The position numbers and the translations under genes are program-made. Positions 37,792 to 45,708 of a stretch of DNA of 64,000 nucleotides are shown piece by piece. Below the pieces are notes generated by a model. That model was given only the letters and a program-made list of their open reading frames with translations, ran no database searches and was not told the origin of the DNA. Source of the DNA: Chryseobacterium indologenes (GTDB lineage: Bacteria > Bacteroidota > Bacteroidia > Flavobacteriales > Weeksellaceae); the NCBI RefSeq assembly GCF_002025665.1, contig NZ_CP018786.1:1674001-1738000 (forward strand). The letters run 5' to 3'. Position 1 is the first letter of the stretch, and the number at the start of each line of letters is the position of its first letter.

Positions 37792-37822
37792 AAAAACCTT
37801 TCAAGAAATTGAAAGGTTTTTT
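37792..37822 (+). terminator. rny terminator
   Basis: AAAAACCTTTCAA, GAAA, TTGAAAGGTTTTTT. A symmetrical hairpin with T tract. Confidence 0.9.
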
Positions 37823-37842
37823 ATTTTTATCAAAACTTAAAA

Positions 37843-39084
37843 ATGCAAGAACTGTCCCTGTCTTCAAAACTGAAGTACATTTTCTCTATTCCCGTTATTA
37901 TTTCTGCCTTAGGCTATTTTGTAGATATTTATGACCTTCTTTTATTCGGTATTGTTAGAATTCCAAGTTTAAAAGCTTTAGGGCTTAATCCGGATGCGGA
38001 CGGAACCTTTATACTGAATTGCCAGATGGTAGGACTTCTTATTGGAGGAGTATTCTGGGGTATTTTCGGAGACAAAAAGGGAAGGCTTTCTGTACTGTTT
38101 GGATCTATTCTGGTCTATTCATTAGCCAATATCGCCTGTGGTTTTCTTCCTTATTTTCCCAAAGAGCATTTGGTGTACCAATATGCCGGTTTAAGGTTCA
38201 TAGCAGGTATTGGGCTTGCCGGAGAGCTCGGAGCAGGAATTACACTGGTTTCTGAGAGTCTGCCGAAGAATTTAAGAGCAATCGGAACCTCAGTGGTTGC
38301 TGGTTTTGGATTAATGGGTGCTGTAGTAGCTCAGCTTACCGTAGAACTGGCCGGAGGATGGAATATTTCTTACATTATCGGTGGCATCATGGGAATTATG
38401 TTATTGATACTGAGAATAAGCGTATCGGAATCCGGAATTTATAAGAATCTTGAGCATAAAAACATCTCAAAAGGAAACTTTCTCTCCTTTTTTACCAATA
38501 AAGACCGATTGATAAGGTATTTAAAATGTATTGCCGTAGGATTGCCTACATGGTATTGCATAGGGATTCTGGCCGTTTTAGCCAATCAGTTTGCTCCTGA
38601 ATTAGGTATTACAGAGATCAATCCCGGAAAAGCAATTATGTGGGCTTACGTGGGGATTTCTGTCGGTGATCTGTTGAGTGGTTTTATTTCCCATGCTTTA
38701 AAATCCCGTAAAATGGCCATCTTTTATATGCTGATCTTTACCCTGATCGGGGTGGCAATCATGTTATTTGGTAATACGAATACAGAAACGAAATATTATC
38801 TGTTTTGTGTATGGCTTGGTTTCGGAACAGGATACTGGGCAATGTTTGTGACATTGGCCGCAGAGCAGTTCGGAACGAATATCAGAAATACTGCCACCAC
38901 AACCGTTCCTAATATGGTAAGAGGGTTGGTGCCAGTAATGATATTTGCTTTTGATTCCCTTAAAGGACATTTCCCTGTTGTAGAAAGTGCTGCCATAGTA
39001 GGAGTAGTGGTATTCGGGCTTGCATTTTATTCTTCACTTACCATTTCTGAGACCCACGACAGAGACCTTGAATTTACAGAATAA
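37843..39084 (+). CDS. major facilitator superfamily transporter
   Basis: A 413-aa inner-membrane protein with about 12 helices. MFS loop 2-3 is GGVFWGIFGDKKGRLSVLFG (the G-x-x-x-D-R/K-x-G-R motif). Helix 4-5 reads FIAGIGLAGELGAGITLVSE, resembling the sugar and aromatic acid carrier groups. The segment GFGTGYWAMFVTLAAEQFGT recurs in the second half. The substrate is unknown. It follows the rny terminator by about 20 bp, so it probably has its own promoter within that short gap or is read through. Confidence 0.9.
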   Translation: MQELSLSSKLKYIFSIPVIISALGYFVDIYDLLLFGIVRIPSLKALGLNPDADGTFILNCQMVGLLIGGVFWGIFGDKKGRLSVLFGSILVYSLANIACGFLPYFPKEHLVYQYAGLRFIAGIGLAGELGAGITLVSESLPKNLRAIGTSVVAGFGLMGAVVAQLTVELAGGWNISYIIGGIMGIMLLILRISVSESGIYKNLEHKNISKGNFLSFFTNKDRLIRYLKCIAVGLPTWYCIGILAVLANQFAPELGITEINPGKAIMWAYVGISVGDLLSGFISHALKSRKMAIFYMLIFTLIGVAIMLFGNTNTETKYYLFCVWLGFGTGYWAMFVTLAAEQFGTNIRNTATTTVPNMVRGLVPVMIFAFDSLKGHFPVVESAAIVGVVVFGLAFYSSLTISETHDRDLEFTE

Positions 39085-39181
39085 TTTAACTTGTTTAATA
39101 AATAAGATGCTGATAATCCTTATTTTGAATATAATAATGAAGTTATAATCAATAAATTATTAAATTTTATTCTGGTTTTTG

Positions 39182-39211
39182 TTGTAAGTGTTTAATATTT
39201 GTTTAACTTTG
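39182..39211 (+). promoter_or_regulatory. promoter of GG-leader peptide gene A
   Basis: TTG (39182-39184), 19-bp spacer, TAACTTTG (39204-39211). A consensus Bacteroidota promoter, with the start expected near 39218 and a leader of about 35-45 nt. Confidence 0.85.
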
Positions 39212-39252
39212 GAAAGTAACTAAAACTATATTTTTAATCAAAACTAAACCAC

Positions 39253-39435
39253 ATGAACATTATGAAAAACGCTAAAAAGCTGAGAAAGCAAGATTTGAAA
39301 AATATTACAGGAGGAGTAAGCGGTAAGCCGGATTTATCTCTTTGCGGATGCAGCTGCTCAGGTGCTGTAACAGGTCCTGATTATTGCTCCATATATATGG
39401 GCTGTCTACAAGTTTATACTTGTGGAGAGGTTTAA
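39253..39435 (+). CDS. double-glycine leader, Cys-rich peptide A (bacteriocin-like)
   Basis: A 60-aa peptide (57 if the second ATG at 39262 is used). The leader KNAKKLRKQDLKNITGG has the L-x-x-x-x-L-K-x-I-x-G-G pattern of double-glycine leaders recognised by PCAT/C39 peptidases. The core of about 39 residues contains six Cys (a CGCSC cluster, then single Cys in PDYCSI, MGCLQ and YTCGEV). No PCAT transporter, modification enzyme or immunity gene lies nearby. It has a strong promoter and a 13-bp-stem terminator, so it is a well-defined stand-alone transcript. It may be a secreted antimicrobial, a signalling peptide or a modified natural product precursor. Confidence 0.85.
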   Translation: MNIMKNAKKLRKQDLKNITGGVSGKPDLSLCGCSCSGAVTGPDYCSIYMGCLQVYTCGEV

Positions 39436-39443
39436 GAAATTAT

Positions 39444-39515
39444 TTCAATACGAAATAAACATTTCCACATTTAATACGCAAAAGCCTTTTGGAGTTTCAA
39501 AAGGCTTTTGTTTTT
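39444..39515 (+). terminator. 3' UTR module copy A with terminator
   Basis: TTCAATACGAAATAAACATT then TCCACATTTAATACGCA leads into the hairpin CAAAAGCCTTTTG, GAGTTT, CAAAAGGCTTTTG and TTTTT. It is nearly identical to 40600-40674, with paired base changes in the stem. It is the 3' end of peptide gene A. Confidence 0.85.
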
Positions 39516-39618
39516 CAAGAATTTATTTTTTTATATTATCAATCATTACAAGTAACAGACTAATTAAGAAGCTAACCTTAGGAGGAAAACAATTTAACAT
39601 ATCATCTATGTGTATCCT

Positions 39619-40416
39619 TTAATCTCCAATTTTAAAAATCAACAAATGGGTTGATTGTGCTTTTAAAGTCATTCCACTTCCTGTACAGTTTCCGGACTGT
39701 CCTCTTCCCAAATTCACTTGCCAGTTCCTATTTCCTGTAACAGTTGTTGTATAAATGATATTACCACCATGATTAGAAGTTGCTCCTTCTATGTGGCTAG
39801 CTGTGCTGTGTACTCTTGTAGTGGCAGTGGTTCCTTCCGGAAAATCAAGATAATAGGAACTTATAGTACAACCTGTTGCATTGTGTATTGCTTCATAAAC
39901 AAATGTAATCTGATATGTACCTGGTGGAAATGTAATGTTAGAGCTATTAGGGTCATAAATAAGACCGGGGATTGCATTTTTAATTTGTAAAAGATTGAAT
40001 ACCCTTGTAGATTGACCTATACTCTGTGAAATTAAAAAGCTTGGAATATCAGCCGTAACTCTAAAATAGGCTGGCATAGGAGTTGAAATATCCGGACTCA
40101 TTTTTTGGCAGACACTGCCATCAAAGTAATAATAACCTACTGCGTTCATATTAATTCTCTGTGAAGTAGTATTTCCTCCACTGATGTCTGTAATATAGAT
40201 CATAGTACTTCTTTCATTTGCAGTATATAATGCATCTCCTTTGTTGGTAAGCTGCTGTCTGGTAAGTCTCGGAACGGTAACGCCATCTTTTTTAGATAGA
40301 TCAGCAGGGCTGGAAACAATATCAAGAGTTGTTGCCGGAGATGATGTATTGATACCAATCTGAGAGAAAAATAAGATTGGTAATAAATTACTTATTAGAA
40401 GAAAATTTTTTTTCAT
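39619..40416 (-). CDS. exported C1q-like/fibre-type protein
   Basis: A 265-aa exported protein with a signal peptide (MKKNFLLISNLLPILFFSQ). The conserved motif QIGINTSSPATTLDIVSSP directly follows the cleavage site, as in many Bacteroidota surface and fibre proteins. A linker with VTVPRLTRQQLTNKGDALY is followed by a C-terminal beta-rich jelly-roll resembling C1q/TNF domains. The role is unknown; surface adhesion is often assumed. A second protein with the same start is at 58063-58773. It is antisense to the flanking GG-peptide modules. Confidence 0.75.
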   Translation of the reverse strand: MKKNFLLISNLLPILFFSQIGINTSSPATTLDIVSSPADLSKKDGVTVPRLTRQQLTNKGDALYTANERSTMIYITDISGGNTTSQRINMNAVGYYYFDGSVCQKMSPDISTPMPAYFRVTADIPSFLISQSIGQSTRVFNLLQIKNAIPGLIYDPNSSNITFPPGTYQITFVYEAIHNATGCTISSYYLDFPEGTTATTRVHSTASHIEGATSNHGGNIIYTTTVTGNRNWQVNLGRGQSGNCTGSGMTLKAQSTHLLIFKIGD

Positions 40417-40599
40417 AATGTTACTTTTTTGGGTTTTTTTAAAAAATTTTCGAAAGACATCTTAAATTTATTAGAAATTGAGCAATTAAAATTTAAAACA
40501 GCATACATCATATATAAAATTTGTTTATTTATAATATATACAGAATGCAAAAATTTCAATCCTATTAAAATTATGTATAGAAAAGCCTAAAAAAAATAG

Positions 40600-40674
40600 T
40601 TCAATATGGATAAACATTTCCACATTTAATATGCAGAACCCTTTTGATTCCAAAAGGGTTCTGCTCTTTTTAAT
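40600..40674 (+). terminator. 3' UTR module copy B (orphan)
   Basis: TTCAATATGGATAAACATTT then CCACATTTAATATGCA leads to the hairpin GCAGAACCCTTTTG, ATTC, CAAAAGGGTTCTGC and T-rich CTCTTTTT. It is homologous to 39444-39515 but no gene precedes it on this strand. It also fronts the 3' end of the YeiH gene on the other strand. Confidence 0.8.
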
Positions 40675-41605
40675 GGATTATATAAAGAAGACTGCCGATG
40701 CTTATCGTTACCCATAGGATAATTGCCATAACCAAAGGTTTTAATCCGATTGATTTCAGCGTTTGAATAGAAAGGGTAGAACCAATCAAAAATAAAGTCA
40801 GATTCAGACCGGATTTTGCCAGAACAGTAATTGAAGTGCTGAAACGGTCAAGAATGGGGAAATAAGTGTTCAAAAGGATCGCCACAATGAAATACCCAAT
40901 AAACCAGGGAATCTTTATTTTGGAATCTTTACTTTTAAAAATAAACATGGTAATCAGTGAAACAGGGATAATCCATAAAGCACGTGCTAATTTCACAGTA
41001 GTAGCTATTTTCAAGGCTTCATCTCCATATTTGCTGGCAGCACCTACTACAGAACTCGTATCATGAATTCCCACGGCACACCAAAGTCCAAACTGTTCCT
41101 GTGAAAGATTCAGAAGATGTCCTATGGCAGGATAAACAAACAGCGCAATAGAATTTAAGGTAAAAACAATGGCCAGTGCAAGAGAAATCTGTTTCGTACT
41201 GGGTTTAATAATAGGAGATACGGCTGCAATGGCACTCCCACCACAAATAGCAGTTCCTGCGGAAAGAAGATAAGATAAAGGTCTTTCGAGTTTAAATAAT
41301 TTTCCCAGAAAATATCCTAACACCATTACAGTAACAATACTTACAACGGTCAACATCAGTCCTGTTTTTCCTGCGTGAAGTGCTTCGTCCAGTTTCAGCC
41401 CGAATCCCAGACCTACAATTGAAATCTGCAGCAGCAAATGAATATAGTGATGAAGGTGTTTTTCAAATGGATTTCCGATAAAAACAACCAGGAAAAAACC
41501 TAGAGCCAGAGCGATTGGAGAAGATATAAGTGGTGTAAGGCATAATACAGCCAAAACAATAAAAAATACTTTCCGTGTCATTTCATTTTGAATGAAATCT
41601 TTCAT
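40670..41605 (-). CDS. YeiH-family putative sulfate exporter
   Basis: From the ATG at 41605 the protein is 311 aa (starting MKDFIQNEMTRKVFFIVLAV). Further in-frame starts at 41629 (ATG) and 41632 (TTG) would add 8-9 residues. It has about ten hydrophobic helices and the family motif YLLSAGTAICGGSAIAAVSP with LWCAVGIHDTSSVVGAASKYG. The name comes from homologues; transport of sulfate or other small acids is not proven. It is preceded by a 7-bp tandem repeat array and a LysR regulator, a typical YeiH-YeiE pairing. Confidence 0.88.
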   Translation of the reverse strand: MKDFIQNEMTRKVFFIVLAVLCLTPLISSPIALALGFFLVVFIGNPFEKHLHHYIHLLLQISIVGLGFGLKLDEALHAGKTGLMLTVVSIVTVMVLGYFLGKLFKLERPLSYLLSAGTAICGGSAIAAVSPIIKPSTKQISLALAIVFTLNSIALFVYPAIGHLLNLSQEQFGLWCAVGIHDTSSVVGAASKYGDEALKIATTVKLARALWIIPVSLITMFIFKSKDSKIKIPWFIGYFIVAILLNTYFPILDRFSTSITVLAKSGLNLTLFLIGSTLSIQTLKSIGLKPLVMAIILWVTISIGSLLYIIH

Positions 41606-41700
41606 AATGCGAATTTTTAAAATCTGCATCAAAATTCCGGAAAATACTATTATAAAGTAAATTGTATTTTGTTATATCGGATAACTAAAAGTTATATCTT

Positions 41701-41777
41701 TGCTTATTGCTTATTGCTTATTGCTTATTGCTTATTGCTTATTGCTTATTGCTTATTGCTTATTGCTTATTGCTTAT
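41701..41777. repeat. heptamer tandem array, 11 x TGCTTAT
   Basis: Eleven perfect copies of TGCTTAT run from 41701 to 41777, followed by one more T. The LysR stop codon (41776-41774) lies in the array's last unit, which is the first unit in the gene's reading direction. A TATCTTTG box (41695-41702) on the plus strand touches the left edge. The array lies in the leader region of the YeiH gene, 96 bp before its start, so copy-number changes would alter spacing. Confidence 0.95.
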
Positions 41778-42649
41778 TCTGCAAATCTCAGAAAAAGCCT
41801 GATCAGTTCAGATTGTTCGCCTTTAGGAAGAATAAAATGAAAATCTCTTTCAATACTGAAGTTTTTAATATCCATCACGGTCAGTATATTGTTTTTCAGT
41901 TCATTCAAAATAGTACTGATGGAAAGAAACGCCATACATTCTGAGTGGAGAAGATAATTTTTAATACTTTCACTACTTCCAAGCTGCATGACGGTATTCA
42001 ATTCATGGAGATTGATTTCCTTTTCTTTAAGCCTGTTTTGTATATACTCCAAAGTCCCGGAACCCTGTTCTCTGAAAATCAGATCCTGTTGATAGAGATC
42101 TTTCAAATGCAATGTCTTATGAGCAAGAGGATGATCGGATTTTGCAGCCAGAACAATTTCATCCGGCTTGAATGTTTTATACTCGAAATAAGAAGACTGA
42201 GATTCACCTTCAATAATACCCAGATCAATTTTTTCTTCTTTTAAAAGTAAGGAGATCGTTTCTGTATTTCCCGTAAGAAGTTCAATCTTGATATCTTTAT
42301 AATAAGAATTGAATTTGGCCAAAATCTCTGGTAAAATATACTGTGCTACGGTTGTACTTGCCCCGATAATCAGTTTTCCTTTATGCTGTTGATTGATCTG
42401 GCTGATCTCAAATTCCATATCACGATAGATATTTCTGATCTTCTCTGCATGTTCATACAGAATTTTTCCGCTTTGGGTCAGCTGAATAGAAGTTCCTTTT
42501 CGGTCAAATAGTTTAGCGCCTATCTGCGTTTCAATTTCTTTAATGTGTTTAGTAACAGCCGGCTGGGAAATGTGTAGCTCCTCTGAAGCCTTCGTGAAAC
42601 TTAATCGGGTAGCTACCGTATGGAAAACTTTTAATCTGTAATCGAACAT
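41774..42649 (-). CDS. LysR-family transcriptional regulator
   Basis: The 291-aa protein has an N-terminal winged helix-turn-helix: FDYRLKVFHTVATRLSFTKA and ASEELHISQPAVTKHIKEIE. A type 2 periplasmic-binding effector domain with KLIIGASTTVAQYILPEILA follows. It probably controls the downstream YeiH-like gene, like YeiE-type regulators; the ligand is unknown. The gene runs into the heptamer array at its stop, so the array cannot change its reading frame except for the stop context itself. Confidence 0.93.
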   Translation of the reverse strand: MFDYRLKVFHTVATRLSFTKASEELHISQPAVTKHIKEIETQIGAKLFDRKGTSIQLTQSGKILYEHAEKIRNIYRDMEFEISQINQQHKGKLIIGASTTVAQYILPEILAKFNSYYKDIKIELLTGNTETISLLLKEEKIDLGIIEGESQSSYFEYKTFKPDEIVLAAKSDHPLAHKTLHLKDLYQQDLIFREQGSGTLEYIQNRLKEKEINLHELNTVMQLGSSESIKNYLLHSECMAFLSISTILNELKNNILTVMDIKNFSIERDFHFILPKGEQSELIRLFLRFAE

Positions 42650-42732
42650 GGAGTAAAATTACGAATTATAGTTGGAAATGGAGAAAGGGAATTGGTGAGT
42701 TTGAGAGTGGGAGGGTTTGAGTGTAGCTGGGC

Positions 42733-42837
42733 TTGTGTTTTGAGATACGGGATTCGAGGGTATAAATTTGAGGTAACCAGTAACTATCAACAAAAACAAC
42801 TAGAAACTAGAAACAAAAAATAACCAGCAACTAAAAG
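42733..42837. repeat. dispersed repeat region (mixed types)
   Basis: GGGCTTGTGTTTTGAGATAC, GGGATTCGAGGG is followed by (reverse orientation) the GTTGCTGGTTATTTTTTGTT, TCTAGTTTCTAGTTG family at 42774-42837. The first block resembles CTCGTAATCCCGCATTTCGAA at 44365-44388. No other content was seen in this gap (42650-42842). Confidence 0.65.
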
Positions 42838-42842
42838 ACAAC

Positions 42843-44150
42843 TTATAAAAAATCCGAAATAGATCTGTCCTGTTGATTTTCATACCTTCTGTTTTTTGCT
42901 TCTCCGATTTTCTGTTTCGTATAAATACTGTTGTGACCGGAAAGAAGATAAGATACAACACAGGCAATCGCCACGTACACACCACATTCCGCTCCGAATA
43001 ATTCAATTCCCATCAGCATACAGGCCAAAGGAGTATTGGTAGCTCCGGCAAATACCGCTACAAATCCCATTCCTGCCAATAATCCGAACGGAAGCGGAAT
43101 AAAAAGAGATAAAGCACTCCCTAAAGTAGCGCCAATAAAGAACAGGGGAGTTACTTCTCCACCTTTAAATCCGGCAGATAATGTCACAATGGTAAGAATC
43201 ATTTTTAAAGCAAAATCATAGAAAGGAAGCTGTTTTTCAAAAGACTCTACAATCACAGGAACTCCCAATCCTATATATCGGGTTGTGCCCATCGCAAAAA
43301 CAGCAAGCGCAATAATAATTCCTCCTACAACAGGGCGAAACGGAGGATATTTGATTTTTGATTTGAAAACAGAGCTCATCCAATGGATCATTTTGCTGAA
43401 AACTGCGGCACATATTCCGAAAGCTATTCCTGCCAGAATACTGTAGAGAACTGGTAAAAACTCAAGCTTTGGAATAAAATCAATATGATAATGGGTATGT
43501 TTTACATTCCAGAGATTGGTTGCCCAGTCTGCTAGAATTGCAGAAGCGAATGCCGGAAAAATAGCATTGTAACGAATTCTTCCAATCAGAAAAACTTCAA
43601 GACCAAAAACCGCTCCTGCAAGTGGAGTTCCGAAAACAGAGCCAAATCCGGCCGCAATAGCTGCAATAATTAATATTTTTCTTTGATTTCTGTCTAACTT
43701 AAAAGGTCTGTTAAGCTGATCCGCGATAGCACCTGCCATTTGAAGTGCTGTTCCTTCACGACCTGCTGAACCTCCGAAGAAATGGGTGACAATGGTTCCG
43801 AGATAAACAAAAGGCGCCATTTTAAACGGAATAATTCCCTTCGGTTCATGGATGGTATCAATGAGCAGATTGTTTCCAGCCTCAACATCTTTCCCGAAAT
43901 AATAATAGAGAAGTCCAATCAGGAATCCCGCTGCTGGCAGCAAAGCAATCAGCCACAGATGATTTTCCCTGAAGTTCGTTGCCCATTCTAAGGATTGAAG
44001 AAAACCTGCAGAAGCTGTTCCCACTAAAGCTCCAATAATTGTACTGATGCACAGCCATTTTAAAATATAAGGCAGAGCCGGAAACTTTCTGAAGAAAAAA
44101 TGAGTGTGAAAAACTGCTTTTTTACCTAATGTTCTTTGGTTTTTTGACAT
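42843..44150 (-). CDS. CLC-F type fluoride/proton antiporter
   Basis: The 435-aa CLC-family protein has about 12 hydrophobic segments. Instead of the chloride-type GSGIP and G(K/R)EGP motifs it has EAGNNLLIDTIHEPKG and FGGSAGREGTALQMAGAIAD, the pattern of the fluoride-selective CLC-F branch with its gating Glu in GREGT. The second half has GFKGGEVTPLFFIGATLGS and FAGATNTPLACMLMGIELFG. It exports F- in exchange for H+. A fluoride riboswitch directly upstream (44190-44240) confirms the assignment independently. Confidence 0.92.
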   Translation of the reverse strand: MSKNQRTLGKKAVFHTHFFFRKFPALPYILKWLCISTIIGALVGTASAGFLQSLEWATNFRENHLWLIALLPAAGFLIGLLYYYFGKDVEAGNNLLIDTIHEPKGIIPFKMAPFVYLGTIVTHFFGGSAGREGTALQMAGAIADQLNRPFKLDRNQRKILIIAAIAAGFGSVFGTPLAGAVFGLEVFLIGRIRYNAIFPAFASAILADWATNLWNVKHTHYHIDFIPKLEFLPVLYSILAGIAFGICAAVFSKMIHWMSSVFKSKIKYPPFRPVVGGIIIALAVFAMGTTRYIGLGVPVIVESFEKQLPFYDFALKMILTIVTLSAGFKGGEVTPLFFIGATLGSALSLFIPLPFGLLAGMGFVAVFAGATNTPLACMLMGIELFGAECGVYVAIACVVSYLLSGHNSIYTKQKIGEAKNRRYENQQDRSISDFL

Positions 44151-44156
44151 GATAAT

Positions 44157-44192
44157 CCTGATTAGTTATTTGTTAATAATCTTTTAATCAGG
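44157..44192 (-). promoter_or_regulatory. expression-platform hairpin of the fluoride riboswitch
   Basis: On the minus strand, CCTGATTA (44192-44185) and TAATCAGG (44164-44157) form an 8-bp stem with a 20-nt loop, six bases before the ATG at 44150. Its 5' arm uses the last bases of the aptamer, so it should form only without ligand and hinder translation initiation. There is no T tract, arguing for translational control. Confidence 0.65.
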
Positions 44193-44240
44193 CGTCATCA
44201 GCTTTTGTAAAGCGGTTGGGTAAGGAAGAACACCATTTCC
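44190..44240 (-). promoter_or_regulatory. fluoride riboswitch (crcB motif)
   Basis: On the minus strand, GGAAATGGTGTTCTTCC (stem GGAA/UUCC with the conserved AUGGUGUU loop) is followed by CCCAACCGCUUU and AAAGCUGAUGACGCCU. The AACCGC and GCUGAUGACGCCU blocks are hallmarks of the fluoride aptamer. It sits between a consensus promoter and a CLC-F gene. Confidence 0.92.
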
Positions 44241-44251
44241 TTTTGTTTATG

Positions 44252-44281
44252 CAAATATAAAAAGAAGAATCTGTTTTTCAA
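44252..44281 (-). promoter_or_regulatory. promoter of the riboswitch and CLC-F gene
   Basis: On the minus strand, TTG (44281-44279), 19-bp spacer, TATATTTG (44259-44252). The expected start at about 44245 falls just before the aptamer. Confidence 0.85.
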
Positions 44282-44309
44282 AAAGAAATTCTTTGTTGCA
44301 AGTTGTGTA

Positions 44310-44394
44310 GGTTGCTGGTTATTTTGTTCATAGTTACAGATTACCAACAACCATAAACTCTAAACCTCGTAATCCCGCATTTCGAAACTCGCCC
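44310..44394. repeat. dispersed repeat region (mixed types)
   Basis: GGTTGCTGGTTATTTTGTTC (44310 onward), then CCAACAACCATAAACTCTAA and ACCTCGTAATCCCGCATTTC. It fills the space between the CLC-F promoter and the thioesterase stop. Confidence 0.65.
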
Positions 44395-44862
44395 TTACAA
44401 AAACGGTTTCATCTCATCCTCAATCTGCGTTCTCAGTTCCATCAGGCGTTTAGCATATATTTCCTGCTGTTTTTCTTCCTCTGTTTCCGGTATCCATTTC
44501 GGGACAGGCAGTTTTTTTCCATTCTCGTCTACGGCAACAAAAACAATAATACAATGTGTTTTTTTCTCAAAGTTAGGCTGCTTCAGGTTTCTTGAAAAGA
44601 CATTAATGGCAATATGCATGCTTGAAGTTCCTGTATAAATTACCTGGGCATCAACTTTTACCACTTCACCGATTTTAATAGGATCATAAAAACGGATTCC
44701 GCCCACATACACGGTGACAGAATAATTCCCACTCCAGGTTGTCGCACATGCATAGCCGGCCTGGTCAATCCATTTCATAACACTTCCCCCATGTACATTT
44801 CCTCCGTAATTAACATCTGAAGGCTCCGAAATAAACTGAAAAGTAATAGGCTTGTTCTGCAT
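44395..44862 (-). CDS. acyl-CoA thioesterase, hotdog fold
   Basis: A 155-aa protein of the YciA/cytosolic acyl-CoA hydrolase group. FISEPSDVNYGGNVHGGSVM contains the family's N-x-x-G-x-x-x-G-G pattern with the active-site Asn and Asp nearby (MKWIDQAGYACATTWSG), then VVKVDAQVIYTGTSSMHIAI and CIIVFVAVDENGK. It hydrolyses acyl-CoA esters in the cytoplasm; chain-length preference is unknown. It is a single gene flanked by repeats and the arsC-like gene. Confidence 0.9.
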   Translation of the reverse strand: MQNKPITFQFISEPSDVNYGGNVHGGSVMKWIDQAGYACATTWSGNYSVTVYVGGIRFYDPIKIGEVVKVDAQVIYTGTSSMHIAINVFSRNLKQPNFEKKTHCIIVFVAVDENGKKLPVPKWIPETEEEKQQEIYAKRLMELRTQIEDEMKPFL

Positions 44863-44918
44863 CTTTATAAAATTTGAATAAAGTTATTTAATAATTTCCA
44901 AAGTTTTAGATTAAATCC

Positions 44919-44926
44919 TACTTTTG
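44919..44926 (+). promoter_or_regulatory. promoter -7 element of the arsC-like gene
   Basis: TACTTTTG matches TAnnTTTG, 57 bp before the ATG at 44984. Confidence 0.5.
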
Positions 44927-44983
44927 AAAGACGAAACTTTCAATGAAAGAGAATTTTAACCAATAAAAGATTTAGAAACAGTA

Positions 44984-45340
44984 ATGAAGAAAGTATTTTA
45001 TCTCAACACATGTGATACCTGCAGAAAAATTTTAGCCCAATTTGACCTTACAGACTGGGAACTTCGCGAAATAAAGAAAGAGCCGATCACAAAAGAAGAA
45101 TTGGCGGAAATGCATAAAAAAACAAAATCATACGAAGCTTTATTCAGCAAAAAATCTACTCAGATCAAACTGAGAGGGCTGGATGTGAAATCTTTGACCG
45201 AAAAAGATTTTAAAGAATTATTGCTGGATCATTATACGTTCCTGAAAAGACCTGTTTTTATTACAGATAAGGAGATTTTCGTCGGAAATGATAAGAAAAA
45301 TGTAGAAGAACTGCAGAAATTCTTTGGTGTACATGAATGA
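44984..45340 (+). CDS. ArsC/Spx-family protein
   Basis: The 118-aa thioredoxin-fold protein begins MKKVFYLNTCDTCRKILAQF with CxxC at residues 10-13. It also has IKKEPITKEELAEMHKK and a C-terminal FLKRPVFITDKEIFVGN, the R-P motif shared by arsenate reductases and Spx-type regulators. It could be a glutaredoxin-type arsenate reductase or a YffB-like protein; no ars operon is nearby. It overlaps the next gene by 4 bp (ATGA). Confidence 0.85.
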   Translation: MKKVFYLNTCDTCRKILAQFDLTDWELREIKKEPITKEELAEMHKKTKSYEALFSKKSTQIKLRGLDVKSLTEKDFKELLLDHYTFLKRPVFITDKEIFVGNDKKNVEELQKFFGVHE

Positions 45341-45678
45341 AATGTCTGATTTCCATATTGCTTTTTCTTGCCGTCAGTGTAAAAGGACAGACGGTTTACA
45401 GAACTCCTTCGGGTACAAAGTTTCATACATCATCATGCAGAATGGTGAAAAATGTTTCTTCCAGCCTGTCTGTAAATAAAGCTCTGGAACTTGGACTTCA
45501 ACCTTGTAAGATCTGCAATCCTGGACAAACATCAGGATATGGAATGGTTTCCAGCCCTAAAAAAGTAAATGGTATCAATAAAGGAAATCAATGCTTGGGA
45601 ACAACCAAAAAAGGAACCAGATGTAAGCACTATACCAGTATTGGTAATGACTATTGCTTTCAACATGTTCCAAAATAA
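45337..45678 (+). CDS. exported protein with two small Cys-rich zinc-like modules (DUF5763-like tail)
   Basis: The 113-aa exported protein has a signal peptide (MKCLISILLFLAVSVKGQ). The first module YRTPSGTKFHTSSCRMVKN and LGLQPCKICNPG has a His/Cys pattern suggesting a bound metal. The C-terminal module QCLGTTKKGTRCKHYTSIGN, then DYCFQH, resembles DUF5763 with Cys-Cys-Cys-His. The function is unknown. It is translationally coupled to the arsC-like gene. It could be a nuclease-associated or nucleic-acid-binding secreted domain, but that is guesswork. Confidence 0.75.
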   Translation: MKCLISILLFLAVSVKGQTVYRTPSGTKFHTSSCRMVKNVSSSLSVNKALELGLQPCKICNPGQTSGYGMVSSPKKVNGINKGNQCLGTTKKGTRCKHYTSIGNDYCFQHVPK

Positions 45679-45708
45679 ATTTTATCTATAATTTGTGATT
45701 TATTTCAA

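Noticed and set aside
41701..41777. CRISPR-like array
   Set aside because: Units are 7 bp and contiguous, with no spacers and no cas genes.
41669..41944. Plus-strand open frame across the heptamer array encoding an LLLIAYC repeat
   Set aside because: It is an artefact of the 7-bp repeat, lies antisense to the LysR gene, and has no independent support.
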